Shown: positions 1 through 8,505 of the stretch, piece by piece
How positions within the stretch are numbered: the stretch's first letter is position 1
Layout of the letters: each line of letters starts with the position of its first letter
Assembly (NCBI GenBank): GCA_023228125.1
Contig: JALOBT010000012.1
Span: 1 to 60,405, forward strand
Length of the DNA: 60,405 nucleotides
From: Candidatus Cloacimonadota bacterium
Lineage (GTDB): Bacteria; Cloacimonadota; Cloacimonadia; Cloacimonadales; Cloacimonadaceae
Direction of reading: 5' to 3'
The notes under the pieces: generated by a model
Databases searched by the model: none
Seen by the model: only the letters and a program-made list of their open reading frames with translations
What the model was told of the DNA's origin: nothing
Position numbers and translations under genes: made by a program

Positions 1-2
1 CC

Positions 3-2057
3 GGACAAGGTAAAACCCGCCTGGCCTTTGAATGCTTGAAAAGCTTTGAGCAGCATCGGCAAATTACTGTCTATTGTCAAAAGGATTCACACCGGCAAAT
101 GCAGGCCATCACGCAGATCATTAGAGAGCTGCTGGGCCTGACGGATAATCTTTCTGCCCAGAAGCTGAAGGATGAATTTGAGCTCAGCTACCAGCACTAT
201 TTTGGGAAGGATGAATCTGGGTATCCGGAAAAGTCCACCTTGGCCTCACTTTTGGACCTTGAATATAGTGCGTCCTTGTGGCAAGGTATCCAGATGGGCA
301 TCCGGCCGGATAAGCAGGCGGAGGCCTTTGGTCAATTTATGCGATTCTTCGTGTCCCAAGCTCCGCTTTTAATGATGATAGACGACGCTCAGTGGCTGGA
401 TGCACCCAGCCTGGCTCTGTTACAAGATCTCAGCTTTGAAGATAGTGCGGCTCTGGTGATCCTGGCCACTTGCCGGAGTTGCGATGACGGCAGCAGGGTG
501 GATCTGCCTCTGCCCCACTTCAAAGCCCTTTACCTGGGCCTGGAAAAGCTTCCCGAGGCAGATGCCAACAGCCTGTTGAAACAGCTTCTGCAAGTGCCAA
601 AGCTGCCCAATAATAACCTGGAGCTGATCTATAGCCGCAGCGGTGGAAATCCGTTTTTCATGGAACAGCTCACCATGCACCTCATGGAAAAAGGCCTCTT
701 GGAAGACAGTGCCAAGCTCTGCAAGATATTAAGTAAAACCCTTAATTTCGGCATCAGCGATGTGATCAACAGCCGCATCGATAGCTTCAGCAAAAGCATG
801 CAAGAATGCCTTTACTCTGCCTCTGTCCTGGGTATGCAATTCAGCGTGAAAGCACTGGCTATAATGCTGAATCAGATTATCGAGGTGAATTTGCAGAATG
901 GCCTGAAGCATCGCCTGTGGATTAGCCTTTCCGAGCTGCAATACACCTTTTCCCATGTGCTCTTGCGTGATACTATCTACCATCGCATGGTAAGTGAAAA
1001 GACAGCCTCGCTGCACAAACTGGCTGCCGAGACCTTAGTCAAACTCCATAAAGAAGATTTTGGGGCTGCTTCAGAAGAAATAGCGCATCATTATGAAAAC
1101 GCCAAAGAATTTGAAGCGGCTATCTCATACTTCAGAAAAGCAGCAGATCACAGTATGCACTACAGCACCTGGCAAAAAGCCATCGTCTTACAACGCAAAG
1201 CGGTGATCCTGGGTGGCAAGCATTACGGCTTCGGAAGCGTAGGGCACATTGAGGAGCTCTTCTGGCTCGCTCTGCATTATCACTATATCCAGCATTACCA
1301 AAAGGCCGAGCCCCTCTACCTGAGAGTGGTCAAACTCCGCAGCGAAGACTTGGGTTCCAGCAGTGCTCTGCTCTCGCCTTATCTGAATAATCTGGGACGC
1401 TTTTACAAAGATACCGCGCGCTACGAAATGGCTGAGGAGCTTCTGCGCAAATCTCTGAGGATAGAGCATATACAAGACCCGCGCTCTACCAATGTGGCGG
1501 ATAGATTGAACAATCTCGCTACGCTATTTGCCCATAAGGAGCTTTTGCCCAAAGCGATGAGCTATTCCCGATTGTCTCTGAAGCTCTTTCAAGAATGCCA
1601 GCGCGATGATAAAGAGTATTTCGTAGCCCTGCTGCAAAATAACATCGCCAATCTCTACATCAGGATGAATGAGCTTGAAAAAGCCGAAGAGTACAGCCTG
1701 CTGGCTCTTTCTGCCCTGGAAAGAATGATGCCAGAAAATAGCCCCAGCATCTCCCATTGCTATCATAACCTGTTTCAGATCAGCTTCAAACGCAGACAGT
1801 ACGATCTGGCTGAGGCAGCCTTGGATAAAGCAATGCAGAAAATCAGCTTCTTCTTTGGCAAGGCCAATCCTGAGTATGCCCGCTGCCTGATCTGCCAGGG
1901 GGATTTGCTTTGGGATACTGAAGACAAAGTTTCTGCGAAGAAGACCTGGCAAGAGGCCTTGGAAATCCTAAGGCAGACCACCACTGCCGGACATCCTCTG
2001 ATGCAGAGAGCCTTGCAGCGTTTGGCAAAGCAAGAACAAATAGCTACAGAGCCATAG
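3..2057 (+). CDS. AAA ATPase/TPR signalling protein, 5' end outside window
   Basis: The reading frame is open from base 3, before any start codon, and the first residues form a Walker A loop (G-Q-G-K-T-R-L), so the gene begins upstream of the window. A Walker B follows at bases about 366-400 (L-L-M-M-I-D-D-A-Q-W-L-D), which is the STAND/AAA_16 type. The second half is a series of TPR repeats (for example around bases 1260-1960) like those in kinesin-light-chain-type TPR arrays. The arrangement matches the central and C-terminal parts of the cyclase protein at 30803-33592, so a class III nucleotide cyclase domain may lie upstream; this is inference. Probably a cytoplasmic signal-transduction ATPase. 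Partner and ligand are not visible. Converges on the LVIVD gene with only 39 bases between. Confidence 0.85.
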   Translation, partial: GQGKTRLAFECLKSFEQHRQITVYCQKDSHRQMQAITQIIRELLGLTDNLSAQKLKDEFELSYQHYFGKDESGYPEKSTLASLLDLEYSASLWQGIQMGIRPDKQAEAFGQFMRFFVSQAPLLMMIDDAQWLDAPSLALLQDLSFEDSAALVILATCRSCDDGSRVDLPLPHFKALYLGLEKLPEADANSLLKQLLQVPKLPNNNLELIYSRSGGNPFFMEQLTMHLMEKGLLEDSAKLCKILSKTLNFGISDVINSRIDSFSKSMQECLYSASVLGMQFSVKALAIMLNQIIEVNLQNGLKHRLWISLSELQYTFSHVLLRDTIYHRMVSEKTASLHKLAAETLVKLHKEDFGAASEEIAHHYENAKEFEAAISYFRKAADHSMHYSTWQKAIVLQRKAVILGGKHYGFGSVGHIEELFWLALHYHYIQHYQKAEPLYLRVVKLRSEDLGSSSALLSPYLNNLGRFYKDTARYEMAEELLRKSLRIEHIQDPRSTNVADRLNNLATLFAHKELLPKAMSYSRLSLKLFQECQRDDKEYFVALLQNNIANLYIRMNELEKAEEYSLLALSALERMMPENSPSISHCYHNLFQISFKRRQYDLAEAALDKAMQKISFFFGKANPEYARCLICQGDLLWDTEDKVSAKKTWQEALEILRQTTTAGHPLMQRALQRLAKQEQIATEP

Positions 2058-2096
2058 AGCCTATAGCCAAATGCTTTGCCTGAAAGTGTTTATCGG

Positions 2097-3029
2097 CTAT
2101 CTGTATTCGTAGATCATCCAGCCATCTTTGCCCATTGCAATGTAGATATAATCATTTTGCAGAGCAATATCGATGGCAGCGGCAGGCGGATAGAAGGTAT
2201 TGATCTCATTGATGCGCTGGGGCACAGAGATATCCAGAACCTTGACTCCGCCCTGGCCCAGAGCCACAAAAAGGCGGTTGTCTTTCACAGCCAGAGCCTG
2301 GATCACGTTAAAGAATGGCTTTTGGGTGACCAGGATGGGATTTTCCGGATCGCGCACGGAAAGCACCAGGATTTCTTTGCCAGCAGCCACATATACGTAT
2401 TCACCGTATTTAATCAACTTTGAGGCATCTGGTATCTGGTAATTTGTGGCGATGCTGAGGGGGAAGTTCTGATTGCTGATATCCACGGTGACAAAGCCAA
2501 AGTCATTCAGCGCATAGAGGTAAGGATACACTGCCACAAAGTCTTTGATCCCCCATTTTTCGGAGAAATTGGCTATCAGCTCGGAGGATACGCCTCCCCC
2601 GATATCGATGATATCTATCCCCCGAAAGCGGTCTGCCACATAGAGAGTGGAGCCTTCCCGGGTGAGCTTGTCGCCGATCACGGTATTGATAAAATAGAGG
2701 CGGCCAAAAGAGCTTAAAGAATCAATCAAACTTACGGTATTTGCCGGCTCATGACTGGATAGATAAATGCGGTTTCCCTCTTGAAAATTCACATCTTCAA
2801 TGCGAAACTGCGAGAAATAAGAAGCTTCCAAGCGCGGCTGCCAGGCATTGAAGGTGCTATAGATCCAGAGCTGGCCGAGATTGTGCGTGAGCACTTGCGC
2901 ATCGGACACCTTGATTCTGTTTGCTTCCACGCCTTTGATCTGCCCCAAAGGGTAAAGAAAGCGGTTGTCCACCGCCCCGGCGCCCAGCGTGATAGACGCT
3001 ATCAAGATAATGAGTATCAGGCTTTTCAT
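2097..3029 (-). CDS. LVIVD-repeat beta-propeller, exported
   Basis: A 310-residue protein with an N-terminal signal peptide (hydrophobic I-L-I-I-L-I-A-S-I-T-L-G run ending at A-G-A). The body repeats the LVIVD signature: G-I-D-I-I-D-I, G-F-V-T-V-D-I-S, I-L-V-L-S-V-R-D-P-E-N-P, G-V-K-V-L-D-I-S-V-P and a closing D-G-W-M-I-Y. Such repeats fold into a beta-propeller. No enzyme motif is seen; a binding or scaffold role on the periplasmic or outer surface is likely. It is the last gene of the seven-gene minus-strand operon, 13 bases after the MoxR gene, with a strong ribosome site (G-G-G-A-G-G) before the ATG. Family assignment is good; function is unknown. Confidence 0.82.
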   Translation of the reverse strand: MKSLILIILIASITLGAGAVDNRFLYPLGQIKGVEANRIKVSDAQVLTHNLGQLWIYSTFNAWQPRLEASYFSQFRIEDVNFQEGNRIYLSSHEPANTVSLIDSLSSFGRLYFINTVIGDKLTREGSTLYVADRFRGIDIIDIGGGVSSELIANFSEKWGIKDFVAVYPYLYALNDFGFVTVDISNQNFPLSIATNYQIPDASKLIKYGEYVYVAAGKEILVLSVRDPENPILVTQKPFFNVIQALAVKDNRLFVALGQGGVKVLDISVPQRINEINTFYPPAAAIDIALQNDYIYIAMGKDGWMIYEYR

Positions 3030-3042
3030 GTAGCCTCCCAGT

Positions 3043-4026
3043 TTAGCTTTTCCTCTTCAAGAGGCGGGATACTATTTCAGAGGAGCTAATGCCTTCAGCT
3101 TCTGCCGCATAAGACACCAGTATCCTGTGTTTCAGGACTATCGGAGCCACGCTGCGCACATCCTCTTCGGAGGGGCTCAGTCTGCCCTGCATCGCGGCCA
3201 CCGCTTTGGCACCCAGTATCAAGTATTGAGATGCACGTGGCCCGGCTCCCCAGCTCACCCACCGCTTAATTTCTGGATCGGCGTCTTCGGTATTGGGCCG
3301 GCTGGAGCGCACCAGATCCACAGCGTATTTTACCACATGTTCGCTCACTGGCAATTGGCGGATCGCGTTTTGCAGAGCGATGATTTGATGGGCTCCCAGT
3401 AGGGGTTTGATCTGTGGCAAAGCACCGCTGGTGGTACTTTCCACGATCTTCAGCTCTTCTTCATAACTGGGGTAATCTATATTGATGTAAAACATAAATC
3501 TATCCAATTGGGCTTCGGGAAGAGGATAAGTCCCTTCCTGCTCGATAGGATTTTGCGTCGCCATCACGATGAATGGCTTATCAAGCTGCCAGGTCTTGTT
3601 ACCGCTGGTGATGGTGTTTTCCTGCATAGCTTGCAAGAGTGCGGATTGAGTTTTGGGCGGAGTCCGGTTAATCTCATCGGCCAGGATGATATTGGCAAAT
3701 ACCGGGCCTTTGAGGTATTCAAAGCCCCGAGCGCCGGTTTGTTGATCCGAAACCAGAATGTCTGAACCGGTGATGTCCGAGGGCATCAGATCCGGGGTAA
3801 ACTGGATGCGGGAAAACTTTAGGGAAAGGCTCTGCGCCAAAGATGAAATCAACAGGGTCTTGGCCAAACCAGGTACACCCTCGATCAATACATGTCCATT
3901 GGCAAAAAGGGCGATCAAGACCTGGTCTATTATCCGTTCCTGTCCCACGATTACTTTTGCGATTTCGGCTTTTAGTCCCTTCACGGACTTACTAAGTTCG
4001 TTGATCTGATCAATCAGATTATCCAT
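3043..4026 (-). CDS. MoxR-family AAA+ ATPase
   Basis: A 327-residue MoxR-type AAA+ protein. Visible motifs are Walker A (E-G-V-P-G-L-A-K-T), Walker B (I-L-A-D-E-I-N-R-T-P-P-K-T-Q-S-A-L-L) and the sensor region (M-A-T-Q-N-P-I-E-Q-E-G-T-Y-P-L-P-E-A-Q-L-D-R-F). MoxR ATPases act as chaperones that mature metalloenzymes or remodel membrane and cell-surface complexes, normally with DUF58 and VWA partners. None of these partners is present here. The ATG has an A-G-G-A-G site and overlaps the end of the flippase-like gene by 8 bases, so it is translationally coupled to it. Family is certain; the client is unknown and is probably among the other operon products. Confidence 0.92.
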   Translation of the reverse strand: MDNLIDQINELSKSVKGLKAEIAKVIVGQERIIDQVLIALFANGHVLIEGVPGLAKTLLISSLAQSLSLKFSRIQFTPDLMPSDITGSDILVSDQQTGARGFEYLKGPVFANIILADEINRTPPKTQSALLQAMQENTITSGNKTWQLDKPFIVMATQNPIEQEGTYPLPEAQLDRFMFYINIDYPSYEEELKIVESTTSGALPQIKPLLGAHQIIALQNAIRQLPVSEHVVKYAVDLVRSSRPNTEDADPEIKRWVSWGAGPRASQYLILGAKAVAAMQGRLSPSEEDVRSVAPIVLKHRILVSYAAEAEGISSSEIVSRLLKRKS

Positions 4027-5023
4027 CTATTATCTCTCCTTTGAATATCATGCGCAGCATCTCGAAACCCGAGATGGCAAACGCCACACCACCCACCACG
4101 CCCATCAGGACTGCGGTAAGTATATGTGCGAATGCCATGATCGCCGAGGCACTGGACTTTGTCAAACTAAATCCCAAACTAAAGACGATGATCATCATCC
4201 ATTCATTGCTGCCCAATTGCGCTGGAGGCTGTGGTAGTGCGTAACTGAGGTTGATCAGAGTATAACCAAATAGCACCAAAAGAAAGCTGAATTCTATGCC
4301 AAAAGCCACGAAGATCAGATAGAAATAGCTCCCATCCAGCAGGATTCCCAGAGCCGTAAGCAAAGTGGCCAAAAGCAGCCTGCCCGGTTGATGCTCAAAG
4401 ATATTGAGCCCCTTGATCATAGACGTCACAAAAGCTTGCACTTTGTCTTTGAATCTGCCCGGGATTATTTTGAGCAGCACACAGAGCCAAGTTGCGAATT
4501 TCTGCGGTTGCAAGGCAGCCAAAAACAAAATCCCTGCTGAAAGCACAAACACCATCGCCAATAGTGCGAGCAGCACCCAGAGTCCAAGGCTAACATTAAT
4601 CCCCAAAAAGGGAATCAGGATCAAGACCACGATGATGGCCAGAGTGTCAAAAACTTTATCGATGAATGCCGAAGGCAGGGTACTGGCCATGCTGTGTCCA
4701 TGATTTCGTTTGATGAACCAGGCTCTGGAGACTTCTCCGATGTGAATCGGGATGATATAGTTTATTAAATTGCCTGCCATGGCATAAAGCCAGGTATCCA
4801 GGATGGAAATGCGGATGTTTTGTGAGAGAATGATGTTCCAGCGCACAGACCTCACGAAATAAGCCGCGAGATAAGTGACGGCAGCCAGGATCACATACAG
4901 CGGTGAAAGCTGGGCAAAATAGACCTTGATCTCAGCTATTGGGATGAAATTCAGCCATAGCAGGATGAGGCACAGCCCGATGATGCTGCCCAAAATGAGG
5001 AAAATGAGATTGCGCTTGCTCAC
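4019..5023 (-). CDS. Polytopic UPF0104/LPG-synthase-TM flippase-like protein
   Basis: Multi-spanning membrane protein of the lysylphosphatidylglycerol-synthetase transmembrane (UPF0104, TIGR00374-like) family. Hydrophobic helices alternate with short charged loops along the whole length. Family-typical patterns include R-S-V-R-W-N near residue 57 and G-E-V-S-R-A-W near residue 94. The synthase domain that would attach an amino acid to a lipid is absent, so a lipid-transport or flippase role is likely. I chose GTG at 5023 because it gives a GTGA overlap with the stop of the methyltransferase gene. An ATG at 5056, inside the previous gene, would add 11 residues and cannot be excluded. Fifth gene of the operon. 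Confidence 0.82.
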   Translation of the reverse strand: MSKRNLIFLILGSIIGLCLILLWLNFIPIAEIKVYFAQLSPLYVILAAVTYLAAYFVRSVRWNIILSQNIRISILDTWLYAMAGNLINYIIPIHIGEVSRAWFIKRNHGHSMASTLPSAFIDKVFDTLAIIVVLILIPFLGINVSLGLWVLLALLAMVFVLSAGILFLAALQPQKFATWLCVLLKIIPGRFKDKVQAFVTSMIKGLNIFEHQPGRLLLATLLTALGILLDGSYFYLIFVAFGIEFSFLLVLFGYTLINLSYALPQPPAQLGSNEWMMIIVFSLGFSLTKSSASAIMAFAHILTAVLMGVVGGVAFAISGFEMLRMIFKGEIIDG

Positions 5024-5862
5024 GGCTGAAAAAGCAAATAGTAATGATGCGCCCAAATGCGTTTGAAAGCCCGCGGCGCAAGCAGCTCAAAGGGATAGAG
5101 CCGCAACATGCGAGCAGCAAAACCAGGGTCTTTCCCCTGATAATAGGGCAGAATCGAGAGCGGATTTTCCACCAGTTTGGGCTGCTGGACTGCGGCATCC
5201 CGGTCTCTTCCCAGCTTCAGGGCTATAAAGTCCTCTTTGCTCATGCCGATATCTGGCCAGGGGGGGCAATCTATATAGCCCTGCTTCACCAGATTCCAGC
5301 CTTGTTTTTGCATCAGCCACACTATGCTCTTGGGATCGATATGTTCAGGATGCAAATCTGGATACTTTTCCGGGCTATAGCCTTTGAGCTGCCCTTTGAA
5401 GCCTATTCCATCCCGATTGGGCACGCAGATTAGAATGTTCTTCAGGATCACCCGGCAAAACTCAGCGATGAATTCCGGTAGATTCTGCACAAACCAGAGT
5501 GCCGAGAAATTAAAGCCAAAATCCACTGATTTATCGGCATAATCCAGCCTGCTATAGCCAGGATTGAGCCTGATCTGCAGTGGTAAATCCAATTGCTGCC
5601 AGGTCTTGCGGATGAGGCCTGCCCGCTGGGGGTCATGATCTTCCAGCAGCACCTGGCAGCCCTTTTGCGCCAGAGCCACCAGGTTTATCCCCGAGATTCC
5701 GGTAAAGCCAAAGCAAGGAGCTTCCAAAGCACTCTCGTATTTTCCAGCTTTGTATAGAAGCATTAGCAATGAATTCAGAATGATGCGTTCATAAGAAGAA
5801 CCCAAGCCTTCATGGGCTACGGGGTAGTAATCTTGCCAGCTTTTGATGATCGGAATTGCCAC
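5020..5862 (-). CDS. SAM-dependent methyltransferase (class I-like)
   Basis: A 280-residue protein with a Rossmann-type methyltransferase core: a G-F-T-G-I-S-G-I-N-L loop near residue 50, an acidic strand end (L-E-D-H-D) about 20 residues on, and a V-D-F-G-F-N-F-S-A-L-W-F-V-Q-N-L-P segment that corresponds to the post-I acidic region of type 11 methyltransferases. The substrate cannot be told from sequence. The start is GTG at 5862, sharing one base with the TAG stop of the epimerase gene, and G-G-G-G-A precedes it. In this operon it may methylate a lipid or sugar product, but that is inference. The glycine loop is not a textbook motif I, so substrate and activity both need testing. Confidence 0.72.
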   Translation of the reverse strand: MAIPIIKSWQDYYPVAHEGLGSSYERIILNSLLMLLYKAGKYESALEAPCFGFTGISGINLVALAQKGCQVLLEDHDPQRAGLIRKTWQQLDLPLQIRLNPGYSRLDYADKSVDFGFNFSALWFVQNLPEFIAEFCRVILKNILICVPNRDGIGFKGQLKGYSPEKYPDLHPEHIDPKSIVWLMQKQGWNLVKQGYIDCPPWPDIGMSKEDFIALKLGRDRDAAVQQPKLVENPLSILPYYQGKDPGFAARMLRLYPFELLAPRAFKRIWAHHYYLLFQP

Positions 5863-6839
5863 TATTTCCCCAGGTAGTCGTCTATGGTGATCTGGATATC
5901 GGGGATAGTATAATGCGGCTTGAGCTCCATATCTTCGATGATCTTGTAATAGCTTTGCACGTCGTAAAACCAGCTTTTGGAAATCAGCTCAAACCGGCTG
6001 ATAAAAAGTTCATTCCTGGCCAGACGGGCGAGCTTTTCACCAAAGCCAAAAAACACCCTGTCCACATTCAAGATAGAGGGATAGTTCTTACTATGCAGTT
6101 GCCGTGAGATAAAATTCACCAGGGCATTAAGCTGCACCGGCTCGCGATCTGCCACGTTCCAGACCAAGCCGCTCTCAAATTCTTTACCCAGACAGAGTTT
6201 GAAGGCGAGCACCAGGGCATCTATATGGCAGAGATGAATCCAGATGCGTTTGTTGATCAAAGGGAATTGGTGCCTTGCTACCAGCTTAATCAATTGGTAA
6301 GGAAAGCCATGATCGCCTTTGCCATAGGTGATGCTGGGACGGATGATCGCTGCCTGCAATCCATGTAAAATAGCCCTACCGATGATCTTTTCGGCTTCGA
6401 TCTTGGTGTAATGATAGTAGTTATCAGGATTCTTGCTCGTTTGATAATTCGCCGGCAGCTCCTGAGGAATAGCGCCATACACGCCCACAGAGCTACAGAA
6501 GATCAGCCGGGCCTGGTGCCCGAGGCAATAGTCCACCATCTGCTCTGTGCTGCTTACGTTGCTGCGGTAATACTCTTGTTGAGAGGCTTTGCGACCTCCC
6601 CTCAGTGCCCCGATATGCATGATGATTTCAAAATCTGAGCCACTAAGATAATCTCTCAAACCAGCGGTATCGCTCAGGCTCATCTGCTGGATCGTGATCT
6701 TACCGTCAAATTCCTGGTATCGGCCAGGATCTGTCTGAGGCCGCACCAAAGCCGTGATCTCATGATCTTCTGTGATGATTTGCCGCAGCACAGCAGCACC
6801 CACAAAGCCGGTGATGCCGGTAATCAGCAGTTTAGCCAA
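5862..6839 (-). CDS. NAD-dependent epimerase/dehydratase (extended SDR)
   Basis: A 325-residue extended short-chain dehydrogenase. The N-terminal NAD-binding loop is G-I-T-G-F-V-G (residues 8-14). The catalytic serine lies in C-S-S-V-G-V-Y-G (about 117) and the Y-x-x-x-K pair is Tyr142/Lys146. Such proteins reduce, epimerise or dehydrate nucleotide sugars or sterol/isoprenoid-like substrates. The start is TTG at 6839, chosen because the glycine loop begins within eight residues and G-G-A-G precedes it. It overlaps the upstream PHP gene by 8 bases. Context suggests a step in making a lipid-linked or prenyl-derived surface molecule, but the substrate is unknown. Confidence 0.85.
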   Translation of the reverse strand: MAKLLITGITGFVGAAVLRQIITEDHEITALVRPQTDPGRYQEFDGKITIQQMSLSDTAGLRDYLSGSDFEIIMHIGALRGGRKASQQEYYRSNVSSTEQMVDYCLGHQARLIFCSSVGVYGAIPQELPANYQTSKNPDNYYHYTKIEAEKIIGRAILHGLQAAIIRPSITYGKGDHGFPYQLIKLVARHQFPLINKRIWIHLCHIDALVLAFKLCLGKEFESGLVWNVADREPVQLNALVNFISRQLHSKNYPSILNVDRVFFGFGEKLARLARNELFISRFELISKSWFYDVQSYYKIIEDMELKPHYTIPDIQITIDDYLGK

Positions 6840-7611
6840 AGATACTCCGCAGCATGCTCTTTTTATGGTGATGAGGGCGTTTTACCATTACATAAGAATA
6901 GGGAATCTTCTCGCCGCTTTCTATCCTGGCCGGATATTCCTGGGTAAGCAATTCTGTGGTTTGCTTATCGATCCTCTCCCCTATTAGCTCGCAGCCAGCA
7001 AAGAGCGCTCCATATTCCCCCCTGGCATGATCGTCGGAGGCCAAAAAGTGCGTCCAGCCATTTTCCAGCAGAATCCAGGCTGTTTTCCTTACTTTTTCGC
7101 CGTGAAAACCCAAGAGGGAGCCGGCATTGGTCTGGATATAGATATTCTTATCGATCAGTTCGCGGGCCTTGCTGGGTTTGTGCATGATGCTTACATAACG
7201 CTCTGCATGTGCCAAAATCGGCTTGTATCCAGCTCTGAGCAGAGGATATACATTGGCATAAAAATCTATCGGCAGACCATTTAATTCACTTTCGATCAGC
7301 ACATAGGGACTATCGCCCAGAGTGAGGGATTTTTCCTGGATATCTTCCAGAATTCCGGGCTGGATAAAGACTTCAAAACCGCTTTCTATAATTATCTTAA
7401 GCCCTGCTCTGCTGGCCTGCAAGCGCAAGGCATTCAGCTTTTCATCATATTCTTGGCGGGTATATTGGTAATGCCCCCGAAAATAGTGGGAGGTAAGATA
7501 GATCTTGCTTACCCCACCTTCTTCAGCCGTTTTGAGTTGCTTCAGACTCTGCTCTATAGAGGTAGAACCGTCATCAATATAGGGTAAAATATGGCAGTGA
7601 ATGTCTATCAT
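6832..7611 (-). CDS. PHP-domain phosphoesterase (CpsB/YwqE-like)
   Basis: A 259-residue PHP-fold metal-dependent phosphoesterase. The N terminus has the diagnostic H-x-H (M-I-D-I-H-C-H-I-L-P, His5 and His7) followed by D-D-G-S. Further metal-ligand candidates occur in T-S-H-Y-F-R-G-H, L-A-H-A-E-R-Y and A-S-D-D-H-A. This layout matches CpsB/CapC/YwqE tyrosine-protein phosphatases, which control capsule or exopolysaccharide assembly. No BY-kinase gene is in the window. It lies 3 bases after the prenyl-synthase-like gene and overlaps the epimerase by 8 bases. A role in regulating or processing a surface polysaccharide or lipid is the natural reading of the context. Confidence 0.85.
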   Translation of the reverse strand: MIDIHCHILPYIDDGSTSIEQSLKQLKTAEEGGVSKIYLTSHYFRGHYQYTRQEYDEKLNALRLQASRAGLKIIIESGFEVFIQPGILEDIQEKSLTLGDSPYVLIESELNGLPIDFYANVYPLLRAGYKPILAHAERYVSIMHKPSKARELIDKNIYIQTNAGSLLGFHGEKVRKTAWILLENGWTHFLASDDHARGEYGALFAGCELIGERIDKQTTELLTQEYPARIESGEKIPYSYVMVKRPHHHKKSMLRSIFG

Positions 7612-7614
7612 CTC

Positions 7615-8505
7615 TTATGGTAATTTCTCCGTAATCATTTGAATAAACTCTTGGAGTGCAGCGTTATTTGGATAAGCCTGGAGGCTGCGGGAAGATTCTT
7701 CCAGCATATCCTCTACCTGCTTGCGAGCCTTGTCAAAGCCCAAAAGACCAGTATAGCCACTTTTGGCTGCGGGCACATAGTCATCAGAAATATCCAGGTC
7801 TTCGCCGCCACGGGCATAGTCCTTGTCGATATCTGCGATCATCTGATAGGCCATACCCAGATTCAGCGCATAGTCATTCATGATCTGCCGGGTATTTTCA
7901 TCTGCCCCCGCCAGGATGCAGGCTATCTCCGAGCTGGCCAGCAGCAAGGAGCCCACCTTCTTCATGTCTATATAACGCAATGTATTGATCTTCATCACCT
8001 TGCGCTTGCTGGCCAAGGCTACTGCCTGTCCACCTATCAAACCATAACTCTTGCTATTTGAGGCAAGGCTGCGAATGGCGAGATTGGCAGCAGTAGGATC
8101 CTTGATCTGGCTGATGACCTCAAAGGCAAGAGTATAAAGCGCATCCGCCGCCAAGATCGCAATGGCATTCCCATATTCCTGATGAGTGGCTGCCTGTCCC
8201 CGCCGCTGACTTTTATTCATCACACTGGGAAGATCATCATGAATCACCGCAGCATTGTGCATCAGCTCCACCGCGCAGGCTGCAAATATCACATCCGGCA
8301 TCAGCTTATTATTCTTCTTCATGCCTGTCAGCATCTCAAATATGGAGATCAAAAGCAGGGGACGCCATCTCTTCCCTCCGGGAATCACGGCCTTGACCAT
8401 CGCTTCTTTCAGTTGCCCGGCATGACGTTTATCAAAATCCAACGCCACCTTCAGGCCATCGTCTATCATCTGCATGCGAGTCTCAAAATACTTCTGTAAC
8501 AGCAA
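7615..8505 (-). CDS. Polyprenyl-diphosphate-synthase-like, degenerate Asp motifs
   Basis: A 296-residue member of the FPP/GGPP synthase fold: G-G-K-R-W-R-P (43-49), H-D-D-L-P (89-93), R-R-G (101-103), G-G-Q-A (158-161) and Y-Q-M-I-A-D (220-225). Active synthases need D-D-x-x-x-x-D at the first Asp motif; here the third Asp is Met96, and the following acidic pair is Lys-Ser. The second motif, normally F-Q-x-x-D-D-x-x-D, reads Y-Q-M-I-A-D-I-D-K-D. The protein may be inactive, a regulatory subunit, or of changed chemistry. TTG at 8505 follows G-G-G-A-G. It is the first gene of the operon. Family certain, activity doubtful. Confidence 0.85.
   Translation of the reverse strand: MLLQKYFETRMQMIDDGLKVALDFDKRHAGQLKEAMVKAVIPGGKRWRPLLLISIFEMLTGMKKNNKLMPDVIFAACAVELMHNAAVIHDDLPSVMNKSQRRGQAATHQEYGNAIAILAADALYTLAFEVISQIKDPTAANLAIRSLASNSKSYGLIGGQAVALASKRKVMKINTLRYIDMKKVGSLLLASSEIACILAGADENTRQIMNDYALNLGMAYQMIADIDKDYARGGEDLDISDDYVPAAKSGYTGLLGFDKARKQVEDMLEESSRSLQAYPNNAALQEFIQMITEKLP

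Noticed and set aside
2058..2100. A-T-A-G-C-C / G-G-C-T-A-T hairpin between two convergent genes
   Set aside because: Only six pairs with a 26-base loop and no T tract; too weak to call a terminator.
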